From NCBI GenBank assembly GCA_037349315.1, contig JBAIAC010000033.1:12170001-12234000 (forward strand): a stretch of 64,000 nucleotides of DNA, given 5' to 3'. The translations under genes and the position numbers were made by a program. The notes under the pieces were generated by a model that did not search any database, was not told the origin of the DNA, and worked only from the letters and a program-made list of their open reading frames with translations. This document shows, piece by piece, positions 48,415-59,945 of the stretch. Within the stretch, counting starts at the first letter, position 1. Each line of letters begins with the position of its first letter. Source of the stretch: Chelydra serpentina. Taxonomy: Eukaryota > Chordata > Testudines > Chelydridae.

Positions 48415-51400
48415 CTGTAAAACAATTACTCTGCATCAAAGAGTTTATGAATCCCCCAGAATTAAAATAAAACATCAACTAAATAAAATAGTAACTATCT
48501 CCCTTTGAAAAGGACGTTACATAAATCTTTCTCTCCTATCTCCAAATAATGGAATTTGACTCCATTCTATTCAGCCCAGAATTAAGACCTGTGTTGGTCA
48601 CTGTTTACAGTACCCCACCTCTAGTAGCTAGGAAAACGATTCAGAATCACTTAGCTGCTAGGTTCTTCTATGGACCCAGCACTATTCTGTCAGAACACAC
48701 AAACACTGAGAACACATGACTCCATTTTAGCACCCCAGAGAGAGCAAGAAGCATTGTTATATTCATTTTACTGAGGAGAAACTGAGGCATACACAGATTA
48801 TGTAACTTGCCCAAGGTCATAGGGACAGGATGTATGTGAGAGAGCCAAGAATTTAAGTCAGATGACCCATATCCTATTCCAGTGCCTTAATTGCAAGACC
48901 ATCCTCCCCAAAACACAACTGTCTACTTAAACAAAACTAATTTGATTAAGAAAAAGTTACTTGTCAAAAAAAGCATTGGCATTATTTGAAGTTTAAAAAC
49001 TTAATACCATGCACAGACAGTCTAAGCAATCTATAGTACACAATTCTCAAAATGTGCTAAGTAGACAATCACTTCAAAAAGATTTCTCAAAAACTTAATG
49101 CTCACATTCATCTCCTGGAATTTCAAGAGCAGCCTGAGCTCTAAAATAAGAAGATAAGGGAAGAATCTATTTAGTCATGTCTATCAGTTGGAAAAAAGAC
49201 TCTAAAAATCATACTATTATTTCATTGGTTATGTCCATTCAAGGCCGTACCTGGGAAGTTGTGCACATGTCTTTCCTGTAACAGATAAATAAAACACACT
49301 GTAAAGTTTCAACTGTTAAAATATTCCTGCAGATCTTACTTACTAATTTTACATTTCCTACCTTTTGATTTGATTATATAGATCAACCATGCTATCCCAC
49401 TGATGATAATAATCCCTACGATCAGTCCAGTGGTGGCATACAATGGCACGGAAGCAGAGGCTAAAGAGAGAACCAGGGTTAGTTAATCTTGAAAAATGTA
49501 ACCGGATGGTGGAAAAAACATGTTACCATCACCTCCGTTATACGGATAGTGTTTTTCAAATGATCAAATAATGTTTAACAACTATGTGGATAATACACAT
49601 TCAGCAACCCATTAATGTGGATGATTCCAGGATACAGTATGCTAGGATTGGTAATAAAAACAGCAGATAAATTAGCTTACAGAAATCAAGTTTTCTTATG
49701 AGAAAATATTGCAATATTCTACTGTAATGATGCAACACAATATGTTACAGTAGCAATACTGCAATGTCTTGTGCGATTACTGTAGAATACTGTAGTATTT
49801 AATGAGTTAATGTAGCACAACTGTGAAGCATAAATACTGAGGTTCACATTTTTAAAGGGCCTTATAACTGTCCTCCATTTTTGAGTCCACAGTCATTTGC
49901 AGGTACAAATGTTGGATTCAACTGTGTTTTTCCATGAGCCCTGAAAAAGCCACAGTCTGCTTTCAGGTCTTCCCCTACCCCTGCACTAAATCTACACTCA
50001 TGCAGTGTATTTCTTGCAGTTCATTGTCTAGTATAGCTAGCCAACGTGTTGGGGAGGCAGAGCCAAGAATCTGTCCATTCCCTGCCCATTTTCATTCACC
50101 TGCTTACGGAGAGAGGACCGGGGGGCGGGGTGAGTGTAGACGCTCTGCAGAGTCTTCTGTCGTCCCCACACTGCAATCCATGGCATGCCTTACATCCCTT
50201 TACTGCTGTGCAAACCTGACCTTGATTTTGCCCTATAGCAATTAAGGGTGACATCCTGTCTCCATTGAAGCCAATGGGATATTTGCCATTAACTTAATGG
50301 GGCTAAGATTTCATGATCTCTGGCTATGTGTTATGCTGGCACAAGCCGGTGGCAAGACCTTGAAATATTGTCATTTGTTCCTACAGTTAATCAGATTAAT
50401 CCCTCAAACCAAGTCATTTAAAAAAATGAAATCTAGACTGTAAACTCCTTTGGACAAATGGGGAACTGAGGTCAGAGAGATTAGGGGGTCTAAAAATCCA
50501 CTAATTTTGAAGCCCCCATTTGAGATGCCTAGGACCTGCTATTTCATAAAACTGAGCATTCTGTAGCACTCTATATGTTCACTCCCACTGACTGAAGCTG
50601 CAGCTGCTAGTGCTCAGCACTTCTGCAAATCAGACCCTCAGGGTCTCAAGTCAGGCAACCTTAGTACTGGCATCTCCCTACTTTGGAGTGCTTGACTTTG
50701 CAACCTTAATGCTCTTTTAATGTGTATGTGGGGTGGGGCTATAAAGTACTGTTTTCTTAAGAAAGCAAATTGAAAAAACAGAAAATCTATGATGTGGCAT
50801 CATATTGATACTCACTGGGTCATCAGCAGGGTTGGGACATTTAGATCCACCACAAAGACCTATGCCACGTAAGCTAACATTGTCACCGATAGCAGTAGTA
50901 TCAGGTTGTCATGTGGATCAGCACTAGAGGGGGACAGGACACCTTTCCCGTCAGTTTCACAAATATTTGCTGACAGCAGAGGAATGGTGAGACTCAGGAA
51001 TCTTGACTTCCATGCCAGGCTCTGGAGGGGGTGGCTCTAGCGGGCTTGGACTCTTCTGCCCAATCCCCTCCCAGCATGACCCCTTTTGCCCCATCCTCTC
51101 AAACCTGGGCTTGTCCCAGTCCTGTCTCTTCCCCATCCCAGTCCTCTTCTCCTTGCCTACCCTAATTGCAGTCATCAGTCCTCAGGCTTCTCATCCCAGC
51201 CCCAGTCTCCTTGTCTCACCCCCTCCAAACGTCCAATCCCAGTCCCAATCTCCCTTCACTCCCAGGTCCAGCCTTTTTGCCAAGCAATTCCCAGTTCCTC
51301 CCTCTTCCGGCTCCTCATCCAACCTGTCTCTCTTCCCATTGCTTGCCTCCAGTCTCCCCCTACCGGCCACATTCATCTTCTCCATCCCCACTGGTTCCCA

Positions 51401-54400
51401 GTCCCATTTTCCCTCCCTGGGCTCCTTTCTAATCACAGCACTTTCCCCACCCCATCCCGGCTCCTTAGCCCACTATTTTTTGCCCAGCCATTCCCACTTC
51501 TCCCCACACACACACATCCTGGCTCATCAGATCTCTGCCCCTCCCCTTTCCTCCTCCCCCCATCCCACTGCTTCTCAGTCCCAGGCACCTTGCAAGGCCA
51601 ATCCCCGTTCCTCATCTGATCTCAATCTCCCCCCACCTACTGGATTCTAGTGTCCTTCACCCCCACCCCCACCCCACCCATTTCTCAGTCCCCAGCTCTC
51701 AGTCCCAGTCGCCCCCACCCCAGCTCCCAGTCCCAGGTTCCCTCTTCTGCCACCCCTATCCAGTAGCCTCCTGCATTCAGTCTCCCCCACCAAACTCCTT
51801 GTCACACTCTGCTCTCTCCACCCTCCCACAACTAGCTGGCTAGCTTCTATCATCTCTTCATTCCTCCTCCTCCATTGAAGCCTGGGCGCAGCAGGGATGT
51901 CACTGAGAGCACAGAAGTTCAGTCTCAGTTCAATTGCTTGGAACTGGATGCAGCTTGTCTCAGCAGCCCAGACCTGCAATTGCAGGGAAAGTCCTACTCA
52001 GCACTGGGCTGGAGCATTGGGGGAGTTTAGTGGCTGAAATCTAAGAAGTCTTTAATGAGCATCTCTGCACTGTGATTTTTAAAGGCTTATAACTTGGCCA
52101 GATTTGGGCAGACTTTCATGGGAACGGTAAAAGGTACACTGCTAACACAACGGCTGCTCTCCTGCCAAATGTCAAGTCCCTATTCCAAAGCATGGGGCAC
52201 TAGATCTGTTCAAAGAAAATGTCACATGGGCAAAACAGCACATTTTTCCATGGGTTGTTCTAAAAAATGGCCGAACCATTTTCACTGAAGTTTTCCCAGC
52301 ATGGAAAATTTTATCCCAAATAGCAAAAGTTTGGCAAAATTATAAACAACTCTGGTACCAACCCCAACTCCAAAACTTCTAACTTACATGGATTCCTCAC
52401 TTCTATAGAAAGGTTATTTGCAATCTTCCACACATGTTTACCGTTTGACCAGGCATTTACAACACATAAATAAGTTCCACTGTCAGAGTAAGTAACATTC
52501 AAGATGGTAATATTATGGACTACGTATCTCGTGGTTAAATTCAAGTTTGTATAGTTCAATAGTCGTCCTTTGATCATCTCATCAATACAGCAATGTGTAT
52601 TATATAAGAAATTAGGATATTGATCTCTATGAGCAGAAGACAGGCATTTGCTTGTTTCTGTATATTTGATCCAATATATAATAAATGTTTCTGCTGAGGA
52701 CTTCATTTTAAATTCACAAGCGAGAGTGATGTTACTTTCTTCTTGTACTAAATGATTATCGTGTGATTTTGCAGAAATGTTCTCAAATGTCTCCTTATCT
52801 GCAATACAGAATGAAACAAACACAAAAGATATGACAAACATGCACTGTACATGTTCTAACATGCTTTGCCTTTGAAAGGATTCTTAGAAGTTTGAACATT
52901 TTCCAATAAAAACACCATCCCAGATACAGAATTCAGTGCAAAAACATTGTTTCATTTCTATTTAAAGCAGGAGGGAGGGTGTTTTATTTTAATGAACAAT
53001 TTACAAGGCATTTTTACATTAACAGGTGCAAATACCTATTGTACTAGGGCTAGAAGTCAGCTATTTTAAATAGCCATTTGAGGCCCAATCCTGTGAGGCC
53101 TGAGTACCTTCTATGAAGTTGCCAGCACTCTCACATTCCACTGAAGTTGAAGGTGCTCAGCTCCGCCCAGAAGGTTATCAGCACTACATGTTCAATCTGT
53201 TGGTGGTTATCAAAATAATAATTCATGGGCTGGACCAGCTGTCTACTGGCACCACAAAAGTGGGGCATGCTCTTATAGGTACTAACTATGCTACTCCTCC
53301 TACAGATATATGTCCAGTTTCACTGAGAAAACCTCTGGGATTTAGGAATACATGAAGGAATTCTTCTACTCTACTCTGCGCTGATAAGGCCTCAACTGCA
53401 GTATTGTGTCCAGTTGTGGGAGCCACATTTCAGGAAAGATGTGGACAAATTAGAGAAAGTCCAGAGAAGAGCAACAAAATGATTAAAGGTCTAGAAAACA
53501 CGATCTATGAGGGAAGATTGAAAAAATTGGGTTTGTTTAGTCTTAAGAAGAGAAGACTAAGAGGGGACATAATAGTTTTCAAGTACATAAAAGGTTGTTA
53601 CAAGGAGGAGCCTGAAAAGTTGTTCTCCTTAACCTCTGAGGATAAGACAAGAAGCATGGACTTAAATTACAGCAAGGGTGGCTTAGGTTGGACATTAGGA
53701 GAAACTTTCTAACTGCCCGGGTAGTTAAGCACTCGAACAAATTGCCAAGGGAGGCTGTGGTATCTCCGTCATTGGAGGTTTTTAAGGACAGGTTAGACAA
53801 ACACCTGTCAGGAATGGTCTAGTTATTACTTAGTCCTGCCTTGAGTGCTGCAGGGGACTGAACTAGATGATCTATTGAGGGCGCTTTGGTCCTATACATC
53901 TATAATTCTATGATAACATCTGGGAAACCACATTCTCACACTGCAGTAAACACATGTTGTCGTTTCTGCTGCCTGGTTCAGGGTCTGGCCTGGTTTAAGT
54001 GCTGTTAGTATCAACTACAAGATACATTATTAGACAAATGGCTGAAAAAATGTGAAATTGTGAAACAGCTATTAAAGATTAAATATTTTCTGCATAAATT
54101 AGTTGAAGTGCAGTGTATATTAAACAGGACATTTGGAGAGTAGTCGTTTTTAATATGTGCATGAACACATTTAAAAACAACAATGGCCTGTAGAGTGAGA
54201 TTCTGCAGTATTTATAAGGTCAAATTTTCCTCTAACCTCAAACCAGGCTCCAAATTGCAGACCCAGCATTTAGTATATACCTGTTATGGGTGCTCTACAA
54301 ATATTTGCACACAGAAATTTAGTACTTAGGCACAAAACCAATTTTGTGAGTACGATCGATTGAAAGCTTAAAACACTAGAGGTAAGATTCTGTGCTGTGC

Positions 54401-55747
54401 TTCTAGAAGCACAGAACAAAACTCACAACCCAGGTGGAGAGGGGCTAAAGTGGCTTTAAGCAGCCCCCAGTACAATTTAGGCAGTCCTGAGGGACAGCTG
54501 CACCGAATTCAAGCAGTGCTACATTCTGCAGCCTGGCCCCAAACTATAACTGCTATGTCAGGATTTGCAAGAGCGTTGCTGAAAGGACAGTCTGCTGCTG
54601 TCTTCCTTAGTTCCTGTGCCGGCAGGAATTCTACCCAGTCCAGATGCTGATTTTAGAGACCCTTTAGCCCGTTTACCCAGCCAGAGCATGGTTGAGAATC
54701 TCACTCTAGGGGCAGAAATTCAAAGAGCAAGGCAAAAACCTGGGCATTTGTGTTTTACAATCTGTGAGCCAGATCCTCAGCTTGCATGAATCAGTGTAGT
54801 CCCATGGCCCATCATGTACAAGGATCCCTTCGCCTACCAACTTTAAAGTAGAAAGGTGGCAGGTAAACTCTACCAGCATCACTACAAAAGAGTGTTTCTA
54901 GGAGGAAGTGAAGAGCAACTTATTCAGCTAAAATCAGTGAGGATTTACCCCAAAAAGGCTGAGTGAAAACATCATGAGTAGGCCTTTGAGTTGGAATGCA
55001 TCAAAATAACAGGGCAAGGAGACTTAGTATGGCAAAAAGTGCGGATTTTCAATGACCACCCGCCAGATATTTGTTTTAATTTATTTTCTTTTTTAACAAC
55101 TTCCACTTCTGTTCACCACTTTACTCAGATGCCTAATTTATTCAAAGCCAAATTCAGTCACCGTCACTCATATAACACCTCCTCCATAAATGTTCCTTAT
55201 TCAAGTCAAGGGAACACTGGTGGAGAATAGTATTATTCACTATAAGTAAAAGGTGCAGAATCTGGTCCTCAGTCTTGAATTCTCTAAATAAGCTCCTCTT
55301 AAACTCACTAACTCCCTTTCTGGCCTCTCAGCTCTAGTATTTATTGATAAAAAATAAACCCTTCCCCCGCTACCCCGCAAGAAAAGCACTCACCTGCAGT
55401 CATGTTTATTATCACCACAATAAAAAAGTTATAATGTCTGCAGTGAGTCACACTGGTAAAAAGTGGGCAAGTCTGTGATGTTCCAGCATTTGTAAATTGT
55501 TCACATGCAAATACCCCACCACCTTTGGAAGCAAAATTTGATAATTCGTTTGCACACTTTGTGTTACCAGGGCATTTTGTTGCCCCGTTGGTTCCTTCTG
55601 CCCGTTGATTAGTGCAGTTGATTTCTTCAAATTGTTCCAGTTTTATTCCAGTTTTGTACCAAACTGTTTCATTCTTCCCATTAGCCATTGTTTCATTGCA
55701 CATAAGTGTGAAATTTCCGTTTTCATAATGATGAAAGAAAGTCTCAC
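48236..55747 (-). CDS. Two-Ig-domain inhibitory-type leukocyte receptor gene (six exons, signal exon not found)
   Basis: Minus-strand exons at 55394-55747, 52388-52798, 49362-49460, 49251-49275, 49106-49140 and 48236-48414 join in one frame. Each has an AG acceptor and GT donor and all Ig and TM borders are phase 1. Together they encode 366 residues after an unseen signal exon: Ig domain 1, Ig domain 2 (V-like), one TM helix and a cytoplasmic tail with several tyrosines. Tail motifs VLYSLI (fits the ITIM consensus) and TVYAVV (fits the ITSM consensus TxYxxV/I) predict SHP-phosphatase recruitment in leukocytes. Many N-glycosylation sequons fit an extracellular role. I do not recognise the ortholog; CD28-like, BTLA-like, SLAM-like and MILR1-like receptors were considered and none matches clearly. 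Confidence 0.8.
48775..48905 (+). mobile_element. MIR SINE fragment
   Basis: The words gaggagaaactgaggcatac and gtaacttgcccaaggtcata are the MIR core. It lies in the receptor gene, between its last exon and second microexon. Confidence 0.8.
49106..49140 (-). CDS. Ig receptor microexon 2 (35 nt)
   Basis: The segment between acceptor cttattttag and donor gtgagc encodes [12 protein letters not shown] and leaves one base that joins in frame to the last exon. It is supported by frame and splice signals only. Confidence 0.62.
49251..49275 (-). CDS. Ig receptor microexon 1 (25 nt)
   Basis: The sequence between acceptor ctgttacag and donor gtacgg encodes G-K-T-C-A-Q-L-P in the frame demanded by the TM exon. 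Small tail exons of this size are usual in leukocyte Ig receptors. It is supported only by splice signals and frame. Confidence 0.65.
49362..49460 (-). CDS. Ig receptor exon: transmembrane segment
   Basis: The exon of 99 nt completes a split serine codon and reads [15 protein letters not shown] followed by [17 protein letters not shown]. This is a single hydrophobic helix with a basic stop-transfer end. The acceptor is ctctctttag and the donor gtaggaaa. Confidence 0.85.
49461..52387. other. Receptor intron between Ig domain 2 and TM exons
   Basis: This intron has no further exon that I recognise. From about 51030 to 51850 the plus strand is almost entirely C and T, with recurring cagtcc and ctcc words. 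The long frames there (for example on plus, 51003-51650) are low-complexity artefacts. A short fragment of a common MITE lies near 50250-50290. Confidence 0.55.
52388..52798 (-). CDS. Ig receptor exon: domain 2 (V-like)
   Basis: This 411-nt exon carries a clear V-type Ig domain: ITLACEF (B strand Cys), FIIYWIKY (C strand Trp) and [16 protein letters not shown] (F strand with D-x-G-x-Y-x-C), ending [10 protein letters not shown]. Extra cysteines lie in TSKC and NTHCC. Sequons include NIS, NIT (twice), NYT, NLT and NVT. The donor is gtaagtta, a strong consensus, and the acceptor is tattgcag. Confidence 0.88.
53355..53914 (+). mobile_element. CR1 LINE 3' end, truncated
   Basis: A plus-strand frame has [20 protein letters not shown] and [19 protein letters not shown], the C-terminus of CR1 ORF2, followed by the CR1 3'UTR. 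It ends in tataattctatga, the octamer-type CR1 tail. It sits in the receptor intron between the two Ig exons, antisense to the gene. Confidence 0.85.
53915..55393. other. Receptor intron, no repeat recognised
   Basis: No exon is supported between the CR1 copy and the domain 1 exon. Short common fold-back words (gccagatcctcagcttgcat at 54770) occur. Confidence 0.4.
55394..55747 (-). CDS. Ig receptor exon: domain 1
   Basis: This 354-nt exon begins with two bases of a split codon and reads [20 protein letters not shown] onward. Cys in FTLMC, Trp in ETVWYKTG and Cys in GGVFACEQF fit the B, C and F strands of an Ig fold. Extra cysteines ([19 protein letters not shown]) suggest additional disulfides. 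Sequons include NFT, NET (twice), NCT and NMT. The donor gtgagtgc follows 55394 and the acceptor aacag precedes 55747. Confidence 0.8.
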
Positions 55748-56470
55748 CTGTTAAAAATATATAAATGGTTAATGATGCAAAATGATTCTGAAATCATCTT
55801 ACAAATAACCTGAAGCACTTTCTGTACGGTTTTATAAGCATCATTAAGGGCCCAATCCTGTGAGCTTGTGTGCTTCTGGTATTCCTCCTGGGTCATGCTG
55901 AACATCTTCCCATTGCCATCAGCAGAAGCTCAGTGCTCTGAGCACTTCCTATGACACCCACAGGACTTTGTAGGATCTAGCACTAAGAACACAGATCTGG
56001 AATTGTATACTTGGACCTTGCAGAATGAGCAGAATATTGCACAGATCATAGTGAATGCTGATCAAATTACATAGCTTAAACCTTGACATTGGCTTTGTTT
56101 TAAAGGGTGCTTTTGTGGCCATTTCTGACCATGAGAATGACACCAAAGAGAGTTCAAAAGAAGAAAATAGGTTACAAATATGTATTTTTGTACTAACAAT
56201 TGCCATATTTATTAATTCCCTTGGCCAGTGGCCAATCACAAGCAGCCATGGCACAAAACTGCAGTTTTAACTTAGAAAATCTGGCCCTTCGTAGTTAACT
56301 TTTAGAAAACTACATAAAGATTAAGTCTCTGATCCTGAGAACGTTTGTGCATATGAACAGTTCCAAAATTCAATGGGACTATTCACATGCATAAAGTTAC
56401 TCACATGCCATTACTGATTACAGAACTGGGGACTACAAGTGAATTAGAAAGGCTTTATGAGGCATGTGTC
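55748..56470. other. 5' side of the Ig receptor exons; signal exon not found
   Basis: A signal-peptide exon ending in phase 1 is expected upstream of 55747 on the minus strand. None is convincing here, or in 61608-64000. Confidence 0.45.
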
Positions 56471-56863
56471 TAAGGCCAGGTCTACACTAGGACTTTATGT
56501 CGAATTTAGCAGCGTTAACTCGATTTAATCCCTCACCCGTCCACATTAGGAAGCAGTTTATTTCGACATTAAGGGCTCTTTGAATCGATTTCTGTACTCC
56601 ACCCTGACGAGGGGAGTAGCGCCAAATTCGAAATGGCCATGTCGAAAGCGAGGTACTGTGGACGGAATTCGACGCTAATAGCTCCGGGAGCTATCCCACA
56701 GTGCACCACTCAGTGGACGCTCAGGGCAGTAATCTGTACTCGGATGCTCTGACCTGCCACTCAGAGAAATCCCCGGGAAAATTTGAATTCCTTTTCCTGT
56801 GTGGCCATTTTGAATCCAATTTCCTCTTTGGACATCGTGGCGAGCTCAGCAGCACTGGCAACG

Positions 56864-59173
56864 ATGCAGAGCTCTACAGGAGTGGTTTCAATGCCATCGC
56901 AGAATAGAAAGAGAGCTCCAGCATGGAGTGATCGTGAAGTTTTGGATCTGATCGCTGTGTGGGGCGACGAATCAATCCTAGCCGAGCTCCGTTCCAAAAG
57001 ACGGAATTCAAAGATTTACAAAAAAATTTCCAAGGCTATGACGGAGAGAGGATACACCTGGGATGCTACGCAGTGCCGCGTGAAAATCAAGGAGCTGCGG
57101 CAGGCGTACCAGAAGACCAAGGAGTCCAACGGACGCTCCGGGTCGCAGCCACACACTTGCCGATTTTACGAGGCACTGCATGCCATGCTCGGTGGTGCTG
57201 CAACAACTACCCCACCACTGTCCGTGGACTCCGACGACGGGGTCCATTCTACGGCCACGTCGGAGGATGTTTTCGCGGACAGCGAAGAAGAGGAAGGAGG
57301 GGAGGAGGACGAGGCACTAGAAAGCGGTCTCACTCGTCATGTCCCCGACAGCCAGGAACTATTTCTCACCCTGACTGAGCTGCCCTACGAACACTCCCAA
57401 GGCAGCATTCCTGACCAGGAATCAGGCGAAGGATCATCAGGTCAGTGTGTTAGACATTTATTTGCAATACAATAGGTATGGTGTGTTAGCACTGTGTAAC
57501 TGTGGCTTAATTGGCCTTATGCGCTTCACCTTGGAGTCGCTTTCCCGTGCAACTATTCGAAAAGTCTGTCAATATGTATGGGGATAGAGGAGTAATCCCC
57601 ATATGAGAGCTCCGCGAAGCTCTCCTGGAGGTACAGTGAGAGCTTGTTTAGCACGTTCACTGGGAGAGCAGCCTTATTGTCTCCTCTATGGTAGGATACT
57701 TTCCCGCGCCATGCAAGCTGCAGGTACTCTGGTATCATTGCCTTGCATAGCATGGCAGCATATGGCCCTGGGGTTTGCTTGCATTAACGCAGCATGCAGT
57801 TTTTCTCTGTGTCTGTAATCCTCATCAGAGTGATATCAGTCATGCGGTCCTGGTTTGAATGAGTGGTATAATTAGTATAGTGAATGCTTCCTTTTCCCGT
57901 TAAAGAAAGACACCCGGCTGTTTCCGTTAACGCGTGGTGGTAGCGAGTCGGGAGCAAAACCATTACTACTTAGCGGTGCGCGGGTAGGGACAGTGCCGGG
58001 GACCGGCCACGCAAGGCCGGGGAAAGGGTACGCGAGCCGTTAAGGCACAGCGGGTCTCGTGCAATATTGGTTCCCGGGAGCGCCCACGGGAAGGGGGGGT
58101 GGAGGGGTATGCCATCCGTTCAAACACAGCGGTTCGCGGGCGATCTTGGTTCCCGGGAGCTGCCACGCGAAGGGAGGGCGGAAAGGGTAGGCGAGCCGTT
58201 CATGCTGAGCGGTTCGCGGGCATTTTTGGTTCCCAGGTAAGGCCACGCGGAGGGGGGGGGAGGGGTAGGCGAGCCGTTCATGCTGAGCGGTTCGCGGGCA
58301 TTTTTGGTTCCCGGGAGCGGCCACGCGGAGGGAGGGGGGGTTAGGAAAGCCGCTGTAGATTAGCGGTTTGGCCAGCAGCAGTTCCTGCCCGCCGCCAGGA
58401 ACAGTGAGTGAGACATGGGAGTAGAGCACTGCTGTGAAGCAATCTCTCAGCAGTCCTAACTCATCACCTTACCATGGTCTTCAGAGAGGTGATTTTCACT
58501 GTACGGCAAGGCTTCTGGGATCCGTATACCGGGACCCCAGACACTCAGCCTTAAGGCATACTATTTGACCTTGTAGTACGTTTACATGTGATAGGCACTG
58601 TGTTTGGTCCTATTCACAGTGAAAGAGTATGCTCATTATTCTGCAAAAAGTATCTTTCTGAGGAATTCACTCCCTTTCCCTCATCCTGCAGCTGCGAGTG
58701 TCTCCCGCCCTACCCGTGCTTCTCCCTCCCACGGGCTACTCCAGATAAGGCGGAGCAAAAAGAGAACCCGGGACGACATGTTCTCTGAATTAATGATGTT
58801 GTCACAGAGGGAGGCAGCACAGCGGAGAGAGGACGTTGCACGGTACGAGCGAGCAGCCATGGAACGGGAGCAGAGTGCTGAAGCGCGCGAAGACAGGTGG
58901 CGGCAGGAGGATCAGCAGGCGACCCAAACAATGCTGGGACTAATGAGGGAGCAAACCGACACGCTCCGGCGCCTGGTGGATGTTCTCCAGGACAGGAGAC
59001 AGGAGGAAAGAGCACCTCTATATGTTCTTTCCAGCTGCCCTCCCCCGCCACAAAGTCCAGTGGTTCACTCTCCAAAAGTCACTAGGACAAGGGGAGGCAG
59101 GGTGCGTGGAAATATTTACTCCACCCCTGCAGACTGCTCCAGTAGCAGAAGGCTGTTAGTGCCAAAACCTTAG
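56864..59173 (+). CDS. Harbinger Myb/SANT-like DNA-binding protein, two exons
   Basis: The coding sequence joins 56864-57440 and 58692-59173 (352 residues). The donor is cag|gtcagt, the acceptor is cctgcag and the border is phase 1. Residues about 20-105 form a Myb/SANT-like trihelix domain with spaced tryptophans (W21, W33, W66), as in PAWSDREVLDLIAVWGDES and QCRVKIKELRQAYQKTK. An acidic stretch (DSEEEEGGEEDEALESG) follows. Exon 2 encodes a basic SKKRTRDDMFSELM segment and a long charged, probably coiled-coil region, ending in a basic tail. In Harbinger systems this partner aids nuclear import and end recognition by the transposase. The ATG at 56864 was chosen because family members start MQSS; an in-frame ATG lies upstream at 56783. 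Confidence 0.85.
57441..58691 (+). other. Intron of the Harbinger Myb-like gene
   Basis: The intron is 1251 bp. It contains the minisatellite at 58026-58345 and no recognised exon. Confidence 0.75.
58026..58345. repeat. Minisatellite, about four copies of a 78-bp unit
   Basis: Units start near 58026, 58104, 58185 and 58262 with gggtaggcgagccgtt-type sequence and contain gcggttcgcgggc and ttggttcccgggagc. The last two copies are nearly identical while the first is diverged. A partial fifth unit continues to about 58365. The array is dense in CpG. Confidence 0.85.
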
Positions 59174-59251
59174 AATTTTCCTTCCCCTCCCTCCAGCCGC
59201 ACCCCTCAACACCTCCCTTCCCAGGTTCCATGTTAACTTAATGTTCTGTTT

Positions 59252-59257
59252 AATAAA
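59252..59257 (+). terminator. Poly(A) signal AATAAA of the Myb-like gene
   Basis: An AATAAA hexamer lies 79 nt after the stop codon, the usual distance for a eukaryotic 3' end. Confidence 0.65.
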
Positions 59258-59819
59258 ACTGGTTTTTTGGTTCTCTGATTTTTCCCAGAGTGTTTTAAAC
59301 GGGTCCGTTTGTTTCTCTGGTTATTGGTTCACGGGGTTTGTAAGTGCAGAGGACCGAGGCACAACCGAGGGTGCAGACAGGGTAACAGATGCAGTGACAG
59401 GCACAGTAAAAATTGCATGCAGTAAGCACACCTTTCATTCTGTGTGTAGGTTTCAAGGTTCTCTATGTGGGGTTGGTTGTTGGGTGGTTCGCTGTCTGCT
59501 GGGGGAGGGTGGCCGCTGATCTTTAGCGGCTGGCAATAGCCTGCCGGATAGATCAATGAACCGGGGGATCAGTAGCCGATATTCACAACGAAAAAGTCAC
59601 AGAGACCACACCACACACACATGCGAGTAGGAGAAGTTAATGGTCCCTTTAAAGAAGAAGTCCAGCACTTAGGACTGCTCTGTGGGCAGGATCATGTCAT
59701 TCCCCTTTGAAGGGTACTTTCCCACACTCCACCCGCTCCCCAACTGCGGTATGCGTACACGGTTAAAACCGAAACCGACAAACCAGTACAGGAGACGGTC
59801 CAAATAAAAAAACAATTCC

Positions 59820-59825
59820 TTTATT
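59820..59825 (-). terminator. Poly(A) signal AATAAA of the transposase gene
   Basis: TTTATT on plus reads AATAAA on minus, 120 nt after the transposase stop. Confidence 0.65.
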
Positions 59826-59945
59826 GTGCCTTTAAAGTGTTGATCAAAGGAGGGGGAAGGGGGTTGGAAATGGGAGAGGATGGGCAACGGAACCTGTGTA
59901 AAGACACAGGGGAAGGTTCAGTATCGGTTTACGGAAGTGTAACAG

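Noticed and set aside
51003..51650. A 215-residue serine/proline-rich frame
   Set aside because: Low-complexity translation of a pyrimidine tract in an intron, with two other long frames in parallel.
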